A DNA stretch of 64,000 nt from Pseudothermotoga sp. (GTDB lineage: Bacteria; Thermotogota; Thermotogae; Thermotogales; DSM-5069): positions 62,001-126,000 of the forward strand of contig JANXCS010000006.1 in the NCBI GenBank assembly GCA_025060105.1, written 5' to 3'. The notes under the pieces were generated by a model. The model saw only the letters and a list, made by a program, of their open reading frames with translations. It was not told where the DNA came from and did no database searches. The position numbers and the translations under genes were made by a program. Below, piece by piece: positions 1-8,281 of this stretch. How positions within the stretch are numbered: position 1 is the stretch's first letter; each line of letters starts with the position of its first letter.

Positions 1-1
1 C

Positions 2-30
2 TTACATTGAGTTTTTAAATGGTATAAAAT
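2..30 (+). promoter_or_regulatory. Candidate sigma-A promoter for etfB-etfA-glcD
   Basis: TTACAT (2-7) and TAAAAT (25-30) are separated by 17 bases, and transcription would begin near 37, just before the ribosome site AGGAAGGTG of etfB. The -35 box is imperfect. GGTATA (21-26) overlaps the -10 region and resembles the half-site in front of the GntR gene, so repression by that regulator is possible but unproven. Confidence 0.45.
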
Positions 31-54
31 AAAGACAAGGAAGGTGTATTCACT

Positions 55-852
55 GTGAACTTTCTTGTGCTCTTAAAACAGGTTCCAGACACAGAAAAAG
101 TGAAAATAGATCCAGTCACAGGAGCAATGATCAGAGAGGGCCTCGATATCACGATGAATCCACTCGATGCTCACGCACTGGAGTTGGCAGTGTCTCTGAA
201 AGAAAGAGTGGGAGGAAGAGTGGTTGTTTTAAGCATGGGACCAATGAACACGATCGATGTGCTGAAAGACGCTGTGGCACTCGGCGCAGATAGAGCGATT
301 CTTCTGAGTGATCCCGCACTCGCAGGTTCAGACACCTGGGTGACGAGCCTGGCCCTTGCAAGAACGATTCGCAACCTTAAGATCGATTTCGACCTTCTCT
401 TATGTGGAGAAAAGTCCACCGACGGTGAAACTGGTCAAGTCGGTGTGGAGTTGGCGATATTGTTGGGTTTACCCGTTTTGACTTATGTTTCAGAACTCGT
501 CGAAGTTGGTACAAGTTCAGTGATTGTGAAACGTTCTGTGGAAGATGCCCATGAAATTTGGAGAGTTCCATTACCTTCTTGTTTGTGCGTGTTGAAAAGT
601 GTTGCAGAACCAAGATTACCCACCTTGGGGGGAAAGAAGAGAGCAATGAATTCTAATATTGAAACCTATGGAATCAAGGACGTTGGGCTCGAGCCTGAAG
701 AGGTTGGATTGAAGGGCTCTCCTACCCGTGTTGTGAAAGTGTTCAATACCAAGGTCTCTCGTTCTTGCAAGTTGTATTCAGACAGAGAAGTCGTTCGGGG
801 GATCGAACGCGTTTTAGAACTCATCAAACTGTCACTGGAAGGTGGCTTGTGA
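55..852 (+). CDS. etfB: Electron transfer flavoprotein, beta subunit (EtfB)
   Basis: EtfB forms a heterodimer with EtfA and carries FAD and, in bifurcating types, the NAD(H)-interacting flavin. The 265-aa protein starts MNFLVLLKQVPDTEKVKID, has the family stretch LLCGEKSTDGETGQVG (about 119-134) and the following LGLPVLTYV, and is of normal length. A GTG start follows AGGAAGGTG. It is the first gene of a tight trio: its TGA overlaps the ATG of etfA by one base, and a GlcD-type dehydrogenase follows. The DGxTxQVG form and the dehydrogenase partner resemble Etfs of bifurcating lactate dehydrogenase systems (LctB). Whether it bifurcates cannot be shown from sequence reading alone. It is cytoplasmic. 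Confidence 0.93.
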   Translation: MNFLVLLKQVPDTEKVKIDPVTGAMIREGLDITMNPLDAHALELAVSLKERVGGRVVVLSMGPMNTIDVLKDAVALGADRAILLSDPALAGSDTWVTSLALARTIRNLKIDFDLLLCGEKSTDGETGQVGVELAILLGLPVLTYVSELVEVGTSSVIVKRSVEDAHEIWRVPLPSCLCVLKSVAEPRLPTLGGKKRAMNSNIETYGIKDVGLEPEEVGLKGSPTRVVKVFNTKVSRSCKLYSDREVVRGIERVLELIKLSLEGGL

Positions 853-1817
853 TGATCTTTGTCCTCAACCACAGGGTGGATCGCAACAGTTTTGAATTAA
901 TCTCCAAGGCGAGGAAGCTTGCGGATAAAGTTTCCACTAAACTCGCTTTTTTATTGATGTCTTGCTCGAAAGATGGAGTAGAAAATCTGAAACGTTTTGG
1001 GCCTGACTTGATCATCTTGGCATTACATGAGAGATTCAAAAGGTTCTCCATCGATCCATTCCTTTCGGCATCGAGCAAAATCATTGAAAAGTACTCACCT
1101 TCGATCGTTTTGGCACCAGCGACAACCTTTGGAAGGACCTTGATGCCCGCGTTGGCAGCGATATTTCGCACCGGTTTGACTGCCGATTGCACCGATCTCG
1201 ATATCGACGCAGACGGGAACCTCCTTCAAACCAGACCAGCGATAGGTGGAAACGTCATGGCGACTATAATGACGCCATCGCACCGACCACAGATGGCGAC
1301 GGTTAGACCCGGTGTGTTTGAGATGAGCGAATGCGATGAGAGAAACACCATCATTTTGGAGGAAAAGATCGACGATGTGTATGACAGATGTGAACTTCTT
1401 TCTGTAGAGTCCAAAGAAGCTGGTGCTAGGCTTGAAGAAGCCGAAATCATTGTCTCGGTAGGTAAAGGTCTTCGCAAGAAGGAAAACGTCGAGCTGGCTT
1501 TCAAACTTGCGAAACTTGTGAAAGGCGCAGTGGGAGCTTCGAGAGCTGTTGTGGATGCGAAATGGCTTTCTCACGATCATCAAGTGGGACTGAGTGGTAA
1601 AACTGTCAAGCCTAAGATTTACATGGCTGTTGGTATCTCGGGAGCAGTTCAGCATCTTGCAGGCATGCAGACATCAAAAATTATTGTTGCGATCAATAAA
1701 GACAAATACGCACCCATTTTCAAGATCGCAGACATAGGCATCGTGGCAGACGCATGTTGGGCACTGAGTGAGCTCATAAAGCAATTGGAGCGTGATATGG
1801 ATGGAATTAATGAATGA
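852..1817 (+). CDS. etfA: Electron transfer flavoprotein, alpha subunit (EtfA)
   Basis: EtfA is the partner of EtfB and shuttles electrons between a dehydrogenase and the other flavin. The ATG at 852 overlaps the etfB stop by one base; the open frame extends upstream to 765 but that part lies inside etfB and is not Etf-like. The 321-aa protein has GGNVMATIMTPSHRPQMATV followed by RPGVF in the N-terminal half, and the classic C-terminal FAD domain with GLSGKTVKPKIYMAVGISGA, then QHLAGM and INKDKYAPIF. No N-terminal ferredoxin-like cysteine motif is present, so this is the short form. The end overlaps the glcD start, which suggests translational coupling and a 1:1:1 complex. Confidence 0.93.
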   Translation: MIFVLNHRVDRNSFELISKARKLADKVSTKLAFLLMSCSKDGVENLKRFGPDLIILALHERFKRFSIDPFLSASSKIIEKYSPSIVLAPATTFGRTLMPALAAIFRTGLTADCTDLDIDADGNLLQTRPAIGGNVMATIMTPSHRPQMATVRPGVFEMSECDERNTIILEEKIDDVYDRCELLSVESKEAGARLEEAEIIVSVGKGLRKKENVELAFKLAKLVKGAVGASRAVVDAKWLSHDHQVGLSGKTVKPKIYMAVGISGAVQHLAGMQTSKIIVAINKDKYAPIFKIADIGIVADACWALSELIKQLERDMDGINE

Positions 1818-3192
1818 GCTTGCAGAAATAGTTGGCGTTGAAAATGTCAAATGTGATCCTGAAGAGCTTGAGAAGTACTCCCACGATGAAACCAGTGGTA
1901 TCGAATGGCAAATGCCTTCAGCGGTGGTTTTTCCAACTGATACCGAACAAGTGTCAAAGGTTTTGAGGTGGGCAAATCAAAGGAAGATTCCTGTGGTTCC
2001 CCGTGGAGCTGGTACGGGACTATCGGGTGGTGCTGTGCCGTTGAGAGGGGCTGTCATCCTTTCACTCGAGAGGATGAACAGGGTGATCGAGTTCGACGAG
2101 GAGAACATGACCATAACAGTTGAGCCTGGGATGATCACTGGTGAGATACAAAAGATCGCAGAAGAACACGGCTTATACTATGCAGGCGATCCTGCCAGCA
2201 GTGAGAGTTCTTCCATAGGGGGGAACGTGGCTGAGAACGCGGGTGGGACAAAAGTTATAAAATATGGACCCACTGGTTTTCATGTGCTTGGAATTGAAGT
2301 CGTTCTTCCAACGGGTGATATCGCTCATTTCGGTGGTAAAACACTCAAGAATGTGACAGGTTACGATATGGTGAAATTGTTCGTCGGCAGTGAGGGAACC
2401 CTCGGTATTGTGACGAAAATCACACTCAGGTTGATACCAAAACCGAAGTACGCAGCCGTTCTACTTGCACCTTTTCAAACTGTGGAAGAAGCGGTGAAGT
2501 GTGTACCGAAAGTGCTTTCACAATCCGGTGTTCTTCCTGCTTCCATAGAGTTCATGGACAAACCTTCCAGTGAGATAGCCTCGAGGTTTTTGAATGAGAA
2601 TATTCCAAACCCTGAGGCAGAATGCCATCTCATCTTCGAGCTCGAATCTTCAGACAAACAAAACTTGGTCAAAGAATACGTAGAACTCGGAGAAAAACTT
2701 ATTAAGATGAACGCCATGGAAGTGTACATCGCCGACAACAGGACTCAACGGATGAAAATATGGCGGTTCAGAAAAGCCATAGCCGAAGGTATCATCGCGT
2801 TCAAACCAAAGCATTGCATGGAGGATGTAGTAGTTCCCATAGCCAACATGCCTAAATTGATTGTGTCGACTTACGAAATCGCCCGCAATGAAGGATTGGA
2901 AGTGCTGAACTTCGGACACGTTGGTGATGGGAATGTTCACGTCACTTTTCTGAAACCTGACGAGGTGAACGACGAGTCTTGGAACGATTCACTTGAAGAT
3001 GCTTTGAAGGAACTTTATAGGGTCACGGTAGAGCTCGAAGGAAGTTTGACTGGCGAACATGGGATTGGGCTGAAACGAAAGAAATATCTGCGAATGTTTC
3101 TGAGCGAAACAGAATTGGAACTGATGAAGAAGCTCAAAAACCTCTTCGATCCTAACAATATCTTGAATCCTGGAAAAATCTTTCCTGATTGA
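1801..3192 (+). CDS. FAD-linked 2-hydroxyacid dehydrogenase, GlcD/LctD family
   Basis: This is a flavin oxidoreductase of the FAD-binding type-4 (VAO/PCMH) family that oxidises 2-hydroxyacids such as lactate or glycolate to the 2-keto acid. It shows the FAD-binding stretch PVVPRGAGTGLSGGAVPLRG, then SSIGGNVAENAGG, and the C-terminal GHVGDGNVH, GEHGIGLKRK and FDPNNILNPGKIF motifs. I prefer ATG 1801 (463 aa), ten bases after GGAG; an in-frame GTG at 1792 and an ATG at 1810 also exist. It directly follows etfBA, the arrangement of the Acetobacterium woodii lctBCD bifurcating lactate dehydrogenase, so electrons probably pass to EtfAB. The substrate could be lactate, glycolate or a larger hydroxy acid; the neighbouring transporter and aldolases favour the latter. 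Confidence 0.88.
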   Translation: MELMNELAEIVGVENVKCDPEELEKYSHDETSGIEWQMPSAVVFPTDTEQVSKVLRWANQRKIPVVPRGAGTGLSGGAVPLRGAVILSLERMNRVIEFDEENMTITVEPGMITGEIQKIAEEHGLYYAGDPASSESSSIGGNVAENAGGTKVIKYGPTGFHVLGIEVVLPTGDIAHFGGKTLKNVTGYDMVKLFVGSEGTLGIVTKITLRLIPKPKYAAVLLAPFQTVEEAVKCVPKVLSQSGVLPASIEFMDKPSSEIASRFLNENIPNPEAECHLIFELESSDKQNLVKEYVELGEKLIKMNAMEVYIADNRTQRMKIWRFRKAIAEGIIAFKPKHCMEDVVVPIANMPKLIVSTYEIARNEGLEVLNFGHVGDGNVHVTFLKPDEVNDESWNDSLEDALKELYRVTVELEGSLTGEHGIGLKRKKYLRMFLSETELELMKKLKNLFDPNNILNPGKIFPD

Positions 3193-3330
3193 GAAAACTT
3201 GAGAGAGCAGAAGATTTCGTGAGCAAAAAGAAGAATTAGAGAATATCAGCCCAAAAGCCAACTGAACAGACCGAAAAATATTGAGTAAAGAAACTTGATC
3301 TTGGTGGGTGTGAATTGATAACCTAACTTT

Positions 3331-3350
3331 GGTATTAAAAAGGTATACCA
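3331..3350 (+). promoter_or_regulatory. Candidate GntR-type operator upstream of the regulator gene
   Basis: Between glcD and the GntR gene lies the perfect dyad GGTATACC (3342-3349), preceded by the half-site GGTAT at 3331-3335. AGGTATACCA fits the loose GntR/FadR pattern with GT and AC arms around a three- to four-base centre. It sits 13 bases before the regulator's start codon, suiting autoregulation. The half-site GGTATA recurs at the etfB promoter. The rest of the 3193-3330 gap shows no gene and no clear terminator. Confidence 0.4.
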
Positions 3351-3362
3351 TGGAGGTACCTT

Positions 3363-4028
3363 ATGCGTAGAGATCTTGGCGATCTGAAAGAAAAGATTTA
3401 TCTTGATCTTCGCGAAAAGATCTTGAATGAAGAAATTAAACCCGGCGAGTGGATAGTTGAGAGAAAGCTCACAGAGATTTACAAAGTGAGTAGGACTCCA
3501 ATAAGGGAAGTTCTACGTATGTTGATGGAAGACGGTCTCATTGAGCTCAACGGTAAGAAAGGTTACACGGTCAAGAAGCTCAGTCTAGAAGATTTTGTAG
3601 AGATATACACAGCTAGGGAAGCGATCGAAGGAGCTGCAGCTCGCCTCGCGTGCCGCAGAAGGGAACCTGAGCTGATTGAGAAACTCAACAAATTGAAAGA
3701 AAATCTTAAGCTCGTCGATATAGATAAAGATCCCGCACAAGGTGTGGCACTGGGAAGACAACTTCATGATCTTTTGATTGAGTACAGTGGGAACAAAATT
3801 CTCAAGAAATTTTACGAAAAACTCAGATTACTCACGAACATGACCAGAAACATAACTAAAAGATCTGTAGAGATAGAGAAGAGATCGAGGGATGATCATG
3901 TGAAAATCATCGAAGCCATACTGTCGAACGATGAAACCAGAGTGGAAGAGCTCATGAGAAAGCATCTGCGTGAAACGCTCAAATCTGTTGTTGACAGCTA
4001 TTATTCGTTGATCATGAAACGTGCATGA
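3363..4028 (+). CDS. GntR-family transcriptional regulator, FCD subfamily
   Basis: This 221-aa DNA-binding regulator has an N-terminal winged helix-turn-helix (about residues 8-75: KIYLDLREKILNEEIKPGEW, then ERKLTEIYKVSRTPIREVLR and LIELNGKKGYTVK) and an all-helical FCD effector domain (about 80-215) with the expected metal/carboxylate-binding positions in helices containing R, D and H (for example GRQLHDLLI, DDHVKIIEA, MRKHL). FCD regulators commonly sense small carboxylic acids, which fits the surrounding transporter and hydroxyacid enzymes. ATG 3363 follows GGAGG at 3352-3356. tctA begins 12 bases after its stop, so the regulator and the transporter are probably co-transcribed. Confidence 0.9.
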   Translation: MRRDLGDLKEKIYLDLREKILNEEIKPGEWIVERKLTEIYKVSRTPIREVLRMLMEDGLIELNGKKGYTVKKLSLEDFVEIYTAREAIEGAAARLACRRREPELIEKLNKLKENLKLVDIDKDPAQGVALGRQLHDLLIEYSGNKILKKFYEKLRLLTNMTRNITKRSVEIEKRSRDDHVKIIEAILSNDETRVEELMRKHLRETLKSVVDSYYSLIMKRA

Positions 4029-4040
4029 GGAGGTTGCACC

Positions 4041-5543
4041 ATGGAGGTTTTGACTCAAACGGTGACGGTGGGGTTTGCACAAGTGTTTCAACCTTGGAAC
4101 TTATTGCTGTTGTTCATTGGGGTACTGTGGGGTATGATCTTTGGAGCCATCCCTGGTCTGACAGCGACGATGGGTGTGGCTCTCGCGATCCCATTCACGT
4201 TCAGTATGAAACCTATATCGGGATTGGTTCTGCTCACAGGAATCTACATAGGTGGTGTGTCTGGTGGTTTTATCTCAGCAACTTTACTGAATATGCCAGG
4301 TACTCCATCTTCCATAACAACCTGTTTCGATGCGCATCCTATGAGCAAGCAGGGAAAATCTGGACTCGCATTGGCTCTTGGATTATTCTCGTCGTTCTTC
4401 GGTGGAATCGTTGGTGTGATCTTCTTGATCTCATTAGCTTCTTTGATCGCTCGTGTTGCTTTGAAATTCGGACCTTTCGAGTATTTCTCACTCGCGGTTA
4501 TGGCTTTCGTCGCGGTGAGCAGTATGCTTGGAGGTAACATTCTGAAGAATTTAATAGGTATTGCCATAGGTTTACTCTTGAGCTGCGTTGGAGCTGACCC
4601 AATAACGAGTATCCCAAGACTCACTTTCCAGTTCCGTGAGCTTCACAGTGGTATAGCGTTATTACCTCTTTTAGTTGGTTTATTCTGTGTTTCTGAAATC
4701 ATCGCCGATATAGAATCAGAAATCGAAAGGATTGTTCCTCCGGAATCGCGCTCAATGAAACTTTCGGAAGTTTTCCAAGCTGCAAAGATCCTCTTCAAAC
4801 AACTCGGCAACGCTTTGACTTCCTTCGCGATAGGTTTCATCATCGGTGTTTTTCCTGGCATTGGAGGTGCAACGGCGAACATCATTTCGTATGGTGTGGC
4901 TAGGTCGAACTCGAGACATCCAGAGAAATTCGGTACGGGAATCCCTGATGGCATAATAGCCAGCGAGGTTTCGAACAATGCCTCCGTCGGAGGAGCGATG
5001 GTGCCGTTACTTGCACTCGGTATACCTGGTGATGCGGTCACTGCGATATTGCTTGGAGGCTTTCTCATTCATGGTATAAACCCAGGCCCCCTCATGTTCA
5101 GGTACAATCCAGATTTGGTCTTCGGAGTCTACGCAGCGCAGTTTTGGGGCAACATCGTGATGCTTGTTCTTGGTATTGTACTGATGAAGTTTTACATCTA
5201 TTCTCTGAGTTTTCCAAAACAATATTTGCTTCCTTTGATCACAGTTTGCGCAGCTGTTGGAGCTTTCGGATTGAACAACAGGGTGTTCGATATCTGGGTT
5301 ATGTTGATATTCGGAATCATTGGTTATGTATTGAAAAAGCTTGATTTTCCAGTGCTTCCTATCATAATTGCTTTCGTTCTCGGACCGATAGCTGAGTCGA
5401 ACTTGAGACAAGGTTTAACAGCGAGTGCAGGTAAGTTTTCGCCCATTTTCACAAGGCCTTTGTCGCTCATGTTGCTGATAATCGCGGCGTTCCTCTTTGT
5501 CCTTGGAAGGATACTCGTCAAGAAAGGTGAATACAAATCCTAA
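4041..5543 (+). CDS. tctA: Tripartite tricarboxylate transporter, large membrane subunit (TctA)
   Basis: TctA is the 12-helix permease of the TTT family, which takes up carboxylates with a periplasmic binding protein and a sodium or proton gradient. The 500-aa protein is the usual length and almost wholly hydrophobic. It has the duplicated family signature seen at GMIFGAIPGLTATMGVALAI (about residues 33-52) and at FIIGVFPGIGGATANIISYG (about 271-290), plus GGFISATLLNMPGTPSS. ATG 4041 follows GAGGAGG with seven bases between. tctC follows after 14 bases and tctB after that, the complete three-part system. The substrate is unknown; citrate, tartrate-like or sugar-acid substrates are all possible. 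Confidence 0.93.
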   Translation: MEVLTQTVTVGFAQVFQPWNLLLLFIGVLWGMIFGAIPGLTATMGVALAIPFTFSMKPISGLVLLTGIYIGGVSGGFISATLLNMPGTPSSITTCFDAHPMSKQGKSGLALALGLFSSFFGGIVGVIFLISLASLIARVALKFGPFEYFSLAVMAFVAVSSMLGGNILKNLIGIAIGLLLSCVGADPITSIPRLTFQFRELHSGIALLPLLVGLFCVSEIIADIESEIERIVPPESRSMKLSEVFQAAKILFKQLGNALTSFAIGFIIGVFPGIGGATANIISYGVARSNSRHPEKFGTGIPDGIIASEVSNNASVGGAMVPLLALGIPGDAVTAILLGGFLIHGINPGPLMFRYNPDLVFGVYAAQFWGNIVMLVLGIVLMKFYIYSLSFPKQYLLPLITVCAAVGAFGLNNRVFDIWVMLIFGIIGYVLKKLDFPVLPIIIAFVLGPIAESNLRQGLTASAGKFSPIFTRPLSLMLLIIAAFLFVLGRILVKKGEYKS

Positions 5544-5557
5544 AAGGAGGTGTTTGC

Positions 5558-6508
5558 ATGGGCAGAAGGTTGCTCGCAGTGATGGTGTTACTGAGTTTTG
5601 TTTCTCTCAGCTTCGCTACATATCCAACAGGTCCCATCAAAGTGGTTGTACCGTATTCCGCAGGTGGAGCCAGTGACGTACAAGTGAGGATCATAGGAAA
5701 GTACGTCAAACAACTGTTTGGCTGGGATTTCGCAGTTGTGAACATAACTAGTGGCGGAGGAAGCACCGGTGCTAGGGAAGTTTTGAAGGCGAAACCAGAC
5801 GGTTATACTGTACTTTGGTATCATCAGTCAGTCTTTTCGAACTACCACGTTGGAACAGCTGAGTTTAACTATTACGATTTCACACCAGTGTGCATCGCAA
5901 CCAGGGGTAACCGTGTGGTCATCGCAAGGCCAGATTCTCCTTGGAAGAACTTGAGAGATGCCATCGAGGATGCCAAGAAGAACCCAGGAAAAATAAGATT
6001 AGGTGTAGAAATCGGTGCAACGAGCCATTTCCAAGCGATACCAATACAGCTTGCCGCCAACAACGGTTTCATTTTGAGTGCCAGTTCCGGTGGCGATATG
6101 GATAGAATCACTAAGATCATGGGAGGTCATATGGACTTGAGTCCGATAGCGCTCTCTGCCGCTGTGCCGTTCTTCAAATCGGGTGAGCTGAAACCACTCG
6201 CGGTTTTGTCACCCGAAAGAGACCCATTCTTGCCAAACGTACCGACGGCAAAAGAACTCGGATTGGAAGAACTCGTTTTCACTCAAGACCAATTCTTCTT
6301 GATGCCGAAAGGAACACCAACAGAAATTGTGAAAACTTTTGCCAATGCCATCAAGCAGGTTTTGCAACTGAAAGAGTGTGCGGATGAACTCGCCGAGAAA
6401 GCCTTCGCCATACCGTTCTACATGGATGGTGAGGAAATGCTCAAATTCCTCAAATGGGAAGATGAGAGGTTCGATCGTTTTGCGAGAGCTGCGGGTTTGA
6501 AAAAGTGA
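5558..6508 (+). CDS. tctC: Tripartite tricarboxylate transporter, substrate-binding protein (TctC/Bug)
   Basis: This is the extracytoplasmic binding protein of the TTT system. A Sec signal peptide covers about residues 1-20 (MGRRLLAVMVLLSFVSLSFA), and the mature part starts YPTGPIKVVVPYSAGGASDV, the canonical Bug/TctC opening with the first carboxylate-binding loop. The second loop is near GGGSTGAREVLKAKPDGYT. At 316 aa it has the usual length. Start ATG 5558 follows AAAAGGAGGTG. A strong hairpin follows the stop codon before tctB, as after the other binding-protein genes of this window, which probably allows more binding protein than permease to be made. Bug proteins bind diverse carboxylates, so the ligand cannot be read off. 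Confidence 0.93.
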   Translation: MGRRLLAVMVLLSFVSLSFATYPTGPIKVVVPYSAGGASDVQVRIIGKYVKQLFGWDFAVVNITSGGGSTGAREVLKAKPDGYTVLWYHQSVFSNYHVGTAEFNYYDFTPVCIATRGNRVVIARPDSPWKNLRDAIEDAKKNPGKIRLGVEIGATSHFQAIPIQLAANNGFILSASSGGDMDRITKIMGGHMDLSPIALSAAVPFFKSGELKPLAVLSPERDPFLPNVPTAKELGLEELVFTQDQFFLMPKGTPTEIVKTFANAIKQVLQLKECADELAEKAFAIPFYMDGEEMLKFLKWEDERFDRFARAAGLKK

Positions 6509-6515
6509 ATCTTTT

Positions 6516-6537
6516 GCTGGGGGCGTTGTCCCCCAGC
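6516..6537 (+). terminator. Intercistronic hairpin between tctC and tctB
   Basis: GCTGGGGG (6516-6523) pairs with CCCCCAGC (6530-6537) across a six-base loop and is followed by TTT and directly by the tctB ribosome site GGAGG (6541-6545). The short U-run suggests a leaky terminator or a 3'-end stabiliser of the tctC message rather than a full stop. Confidence 0.75.
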
Positions 6538-6553
6538 TTTGGAGGTACAGAGT

Positions 6554-6997
6554 ATGCGCTTTGGGAAGGATTTTTATTCTGGGTTGATTCTGAGTTTGTT
6601 CGGTGTTTTGATGTTTTTTGAAAGTCAAAAAATAAGAAGGTTGAGATTCGACGTGTTGGACAACACATTTTTTCCAAGTGTAGCTACTATTCTGCTGGTG
6701 ATATTCTCTGTCGCTTTAGTTATTCATTCACTCCTCAGCAAAGAGAAACCCAAACCGATCGTCTTCGAAAAGCCTTTAAGAGTAATCCTCTTTTTGGTCA
6801 GCTTTCTGGTCTACATTTTGTTGATGGAACCGGTCGGTTTCGTTCTATCTAGCATCATATTCGTTTTTGTCTCGTGTTTGATCATATCTTGGCCCATTAA
6901 GATTAAAACGACGGTTTATTCTGCAATCTTCGCCATCGCAACGAGTTTTTCTGTGTGGTACGTTTTTGCTAAAGTGCTGAGGCTAGTGCTCCCCTGA
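6554..6997 (+). CDS. tctB: Tripartite tricarboxylate transporter, small membrane subunit (TctB)
   Basis: TctB is the small four-helix membrane subunit of the TTT system. ATG 6554 (147 aa) follows GGAGG with eight bases between, which makes it a better start than the upstream in-frame codons. Hydrophobic stretches lie at about residues 9-22, 42-58, 75-100 and 110-140. The FYSGLILSLFGVLMFFESQK opening and the D-x-FFPSVATILL stretch are typical of the weakly conserved TctB family. Position between tctC and the LarA-like gene supports the call. The order tctA-tctC-tctB differs from the classic tctC-tctB-tctA. Confidence 0.85.
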   Translation: MRFGKDFYSGLILSLFGVLMFFESQKIRRLRFDVLDNTFFPSVATILLVIFSVALVIHSLLSKEKPKPIVFEKPLRVILFLVSFLVYILLMEPVGFVLSSIIFVFVSCLIISWPIKIKTTVYSAIFAIATSFSVWYVFAKVLRLVLP

Positions 6998-7006
6998 GGT
7001 GAAATT

Positions 7007-8281
7007 ATGCAGATAAAACTTCCCTACGACAAGGATCGTTTTCTCGAGGTGGAGATACCCGAGCAAAACATTTTGGCAATAGCTCGAGCTCGCTTTCCCG
7101 AGGCCGTAAAGGATCCTATAAGTGAACTGAAAAGATCGTTTCGTAATCCCATAGCTTCACCCAAGCTCGGTGAAATCTTGGGGAAAAAGAGCAAAGTGGC
7201 CATCGTTGTCACAGATATGACGAGGCACGCCATGGACGGTTTGGTTAGCGAATTGTTGCTCGAGGAAATTCACTCGGCAGGCGTACCAAAAAAGAATGTA
7301 TATTTTCTAATCGCGCTTGGCACACACAGGCCCATGAATCAAAAAGAAATAGAAGAAAAATTGGGAGAAAAGATCGTGAATGAGTATGCCATTTACAATC
7401 ATGATTGCCACAATGGACTCACAGACTTAGGGCAAAGTTCGGCAGGTTTCCCAATGAAGATCAGCAAAAAGCTGATGGAAGCTGATGTAAAAATCACCGT
7501 AGGTGTGATCGAGCCGCACCTGTTTGCAGGTTACAGTGGGGGAGTTAAAACTATTTGTGTCGGTTTGGCAGGTATCGAAACGATAGGTGCAACGCACAGC
7601 CTCAAAGTACTTTCAGATCCCAGAACGAGACTTGGGGTTATAGAGGGTAATGTTTTCAGAGATTTTCTCAACGAGATGGCTCAGAGAGTGAAAATAGATT
7701 TCACAGTGAACCTTGTGTTGAACGAAGAAAAGCAACTCACAGCGGCGTTTTCTGGTCATCCCATTGAATCGTTCAATGCCGCTGTGAAGTTTACCAAGTC
7801 CTTTGTGGAGGTTCCCGTTCAAGGTGTAGCGGACGTGGTCATTTCGTGCCCGGGTTTTCCGAAGAGTGTGAACTTGTATCAAGCCACAAGGGCTGCAAAC
7901 ACGGTGGTTCTTGGACCAAAGCCTGTAGTGAAAAGAGGAGGGCTCATTCTCATACCCGCTCGGTGTGAAGACGGCTTGGGTGACGAGAATTACTATAAAT
8001 TCATGTCTAGCTTCGATAATTTTGAAAACTTAAGGGAACATATATTCACGAAAGGTTTTGAAATCGGTGAACATAAAGCATACGTTCTGACCAAGATTTT
8101 ATCTCACGCTTCGATCGTAATGAGTGATTGCGAGATAGATGATCTCATTTTGAGAAAGATGTACCTCTTGAAAGTTTCCACGCTTCAAGAAGGAATCGAT
8201 CAAATTTTGAAGGAAAATCCACGTACAAAATTTCTTGTGATGCCCAACGGTGTGCATACGATTCCAATTTTGGAGGGATGA
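7007..8281 (+). CDS. LarA-family nickel-dependent hydroxyacid racemase/epimerase (DUF2088)
   Basis: LarA-family enzymes racemise or epimerise 2-hydroxyacids with a nickel-pincer nucleotide cofactor (NPN). In this 424-aa protein the key residues are all visible: Asp-Met-Thr-Arg at 70-73, His107 in ALGTHRPM, His171 in IEPHLFAGYSGG, Lys181 (the lysine that binds the pincer covalently in Lactiplantibacillus LarA) and His197 in GATHS. It is therefore likely an active family member. Family members act on lactate, malate, 2-hydroxyglutarate, phenyllactate and on carbon 2 of sugar acids, so the substrate is open. It follows tctB by nine bases and overlaps the next dehydrogenase by four (ATGA). The cofactor-making LarB, LarC and LarE are not in the window. 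Confidence 0.85.
   Translation: MQIKLPYDKDRFLEVEIPEQNILAIARARFPEAVKDPISELKRSFRNPIASPKLGEILGKKSKVAIVVTDMTRHAMDGLVSELLLEEIHSAGVPKKNVYFLIALGTHRPMNQKEIEEKLGEKIVNEYAIYNHDCHNGLTDLGQSSAGFPMKISKKLMEADVKITVGVIEPHLFAGYSGGVKTICVGLAGIETIGATHSLKVLSDPRTRLGVIEGNVFRDFLNEMAQRVKIDFTVNLVLNEEKQLTAAFSGHPIESFNAAVKFTKSFVEVPVQGVADVVISCPGFPKSVNLYQATRAANTVVLGPKPVVKRGGLILIPARCEDGLGDENYYKFMSSFDNFENLREHIFTKGFEIGEHKAYVLTKILSHASIVMSDCEIDDLILRKMYLLKVSTLQEGIDQILKENPRTKFLVMPNGVHTIPILEG

Noticed and set aside
1095-1655. 186-aa open frame antisense to etfA
   Set aside because: It lies entirely within etfA on the other strand, has no ribosome site and shows no domain; it is a shadow frame.
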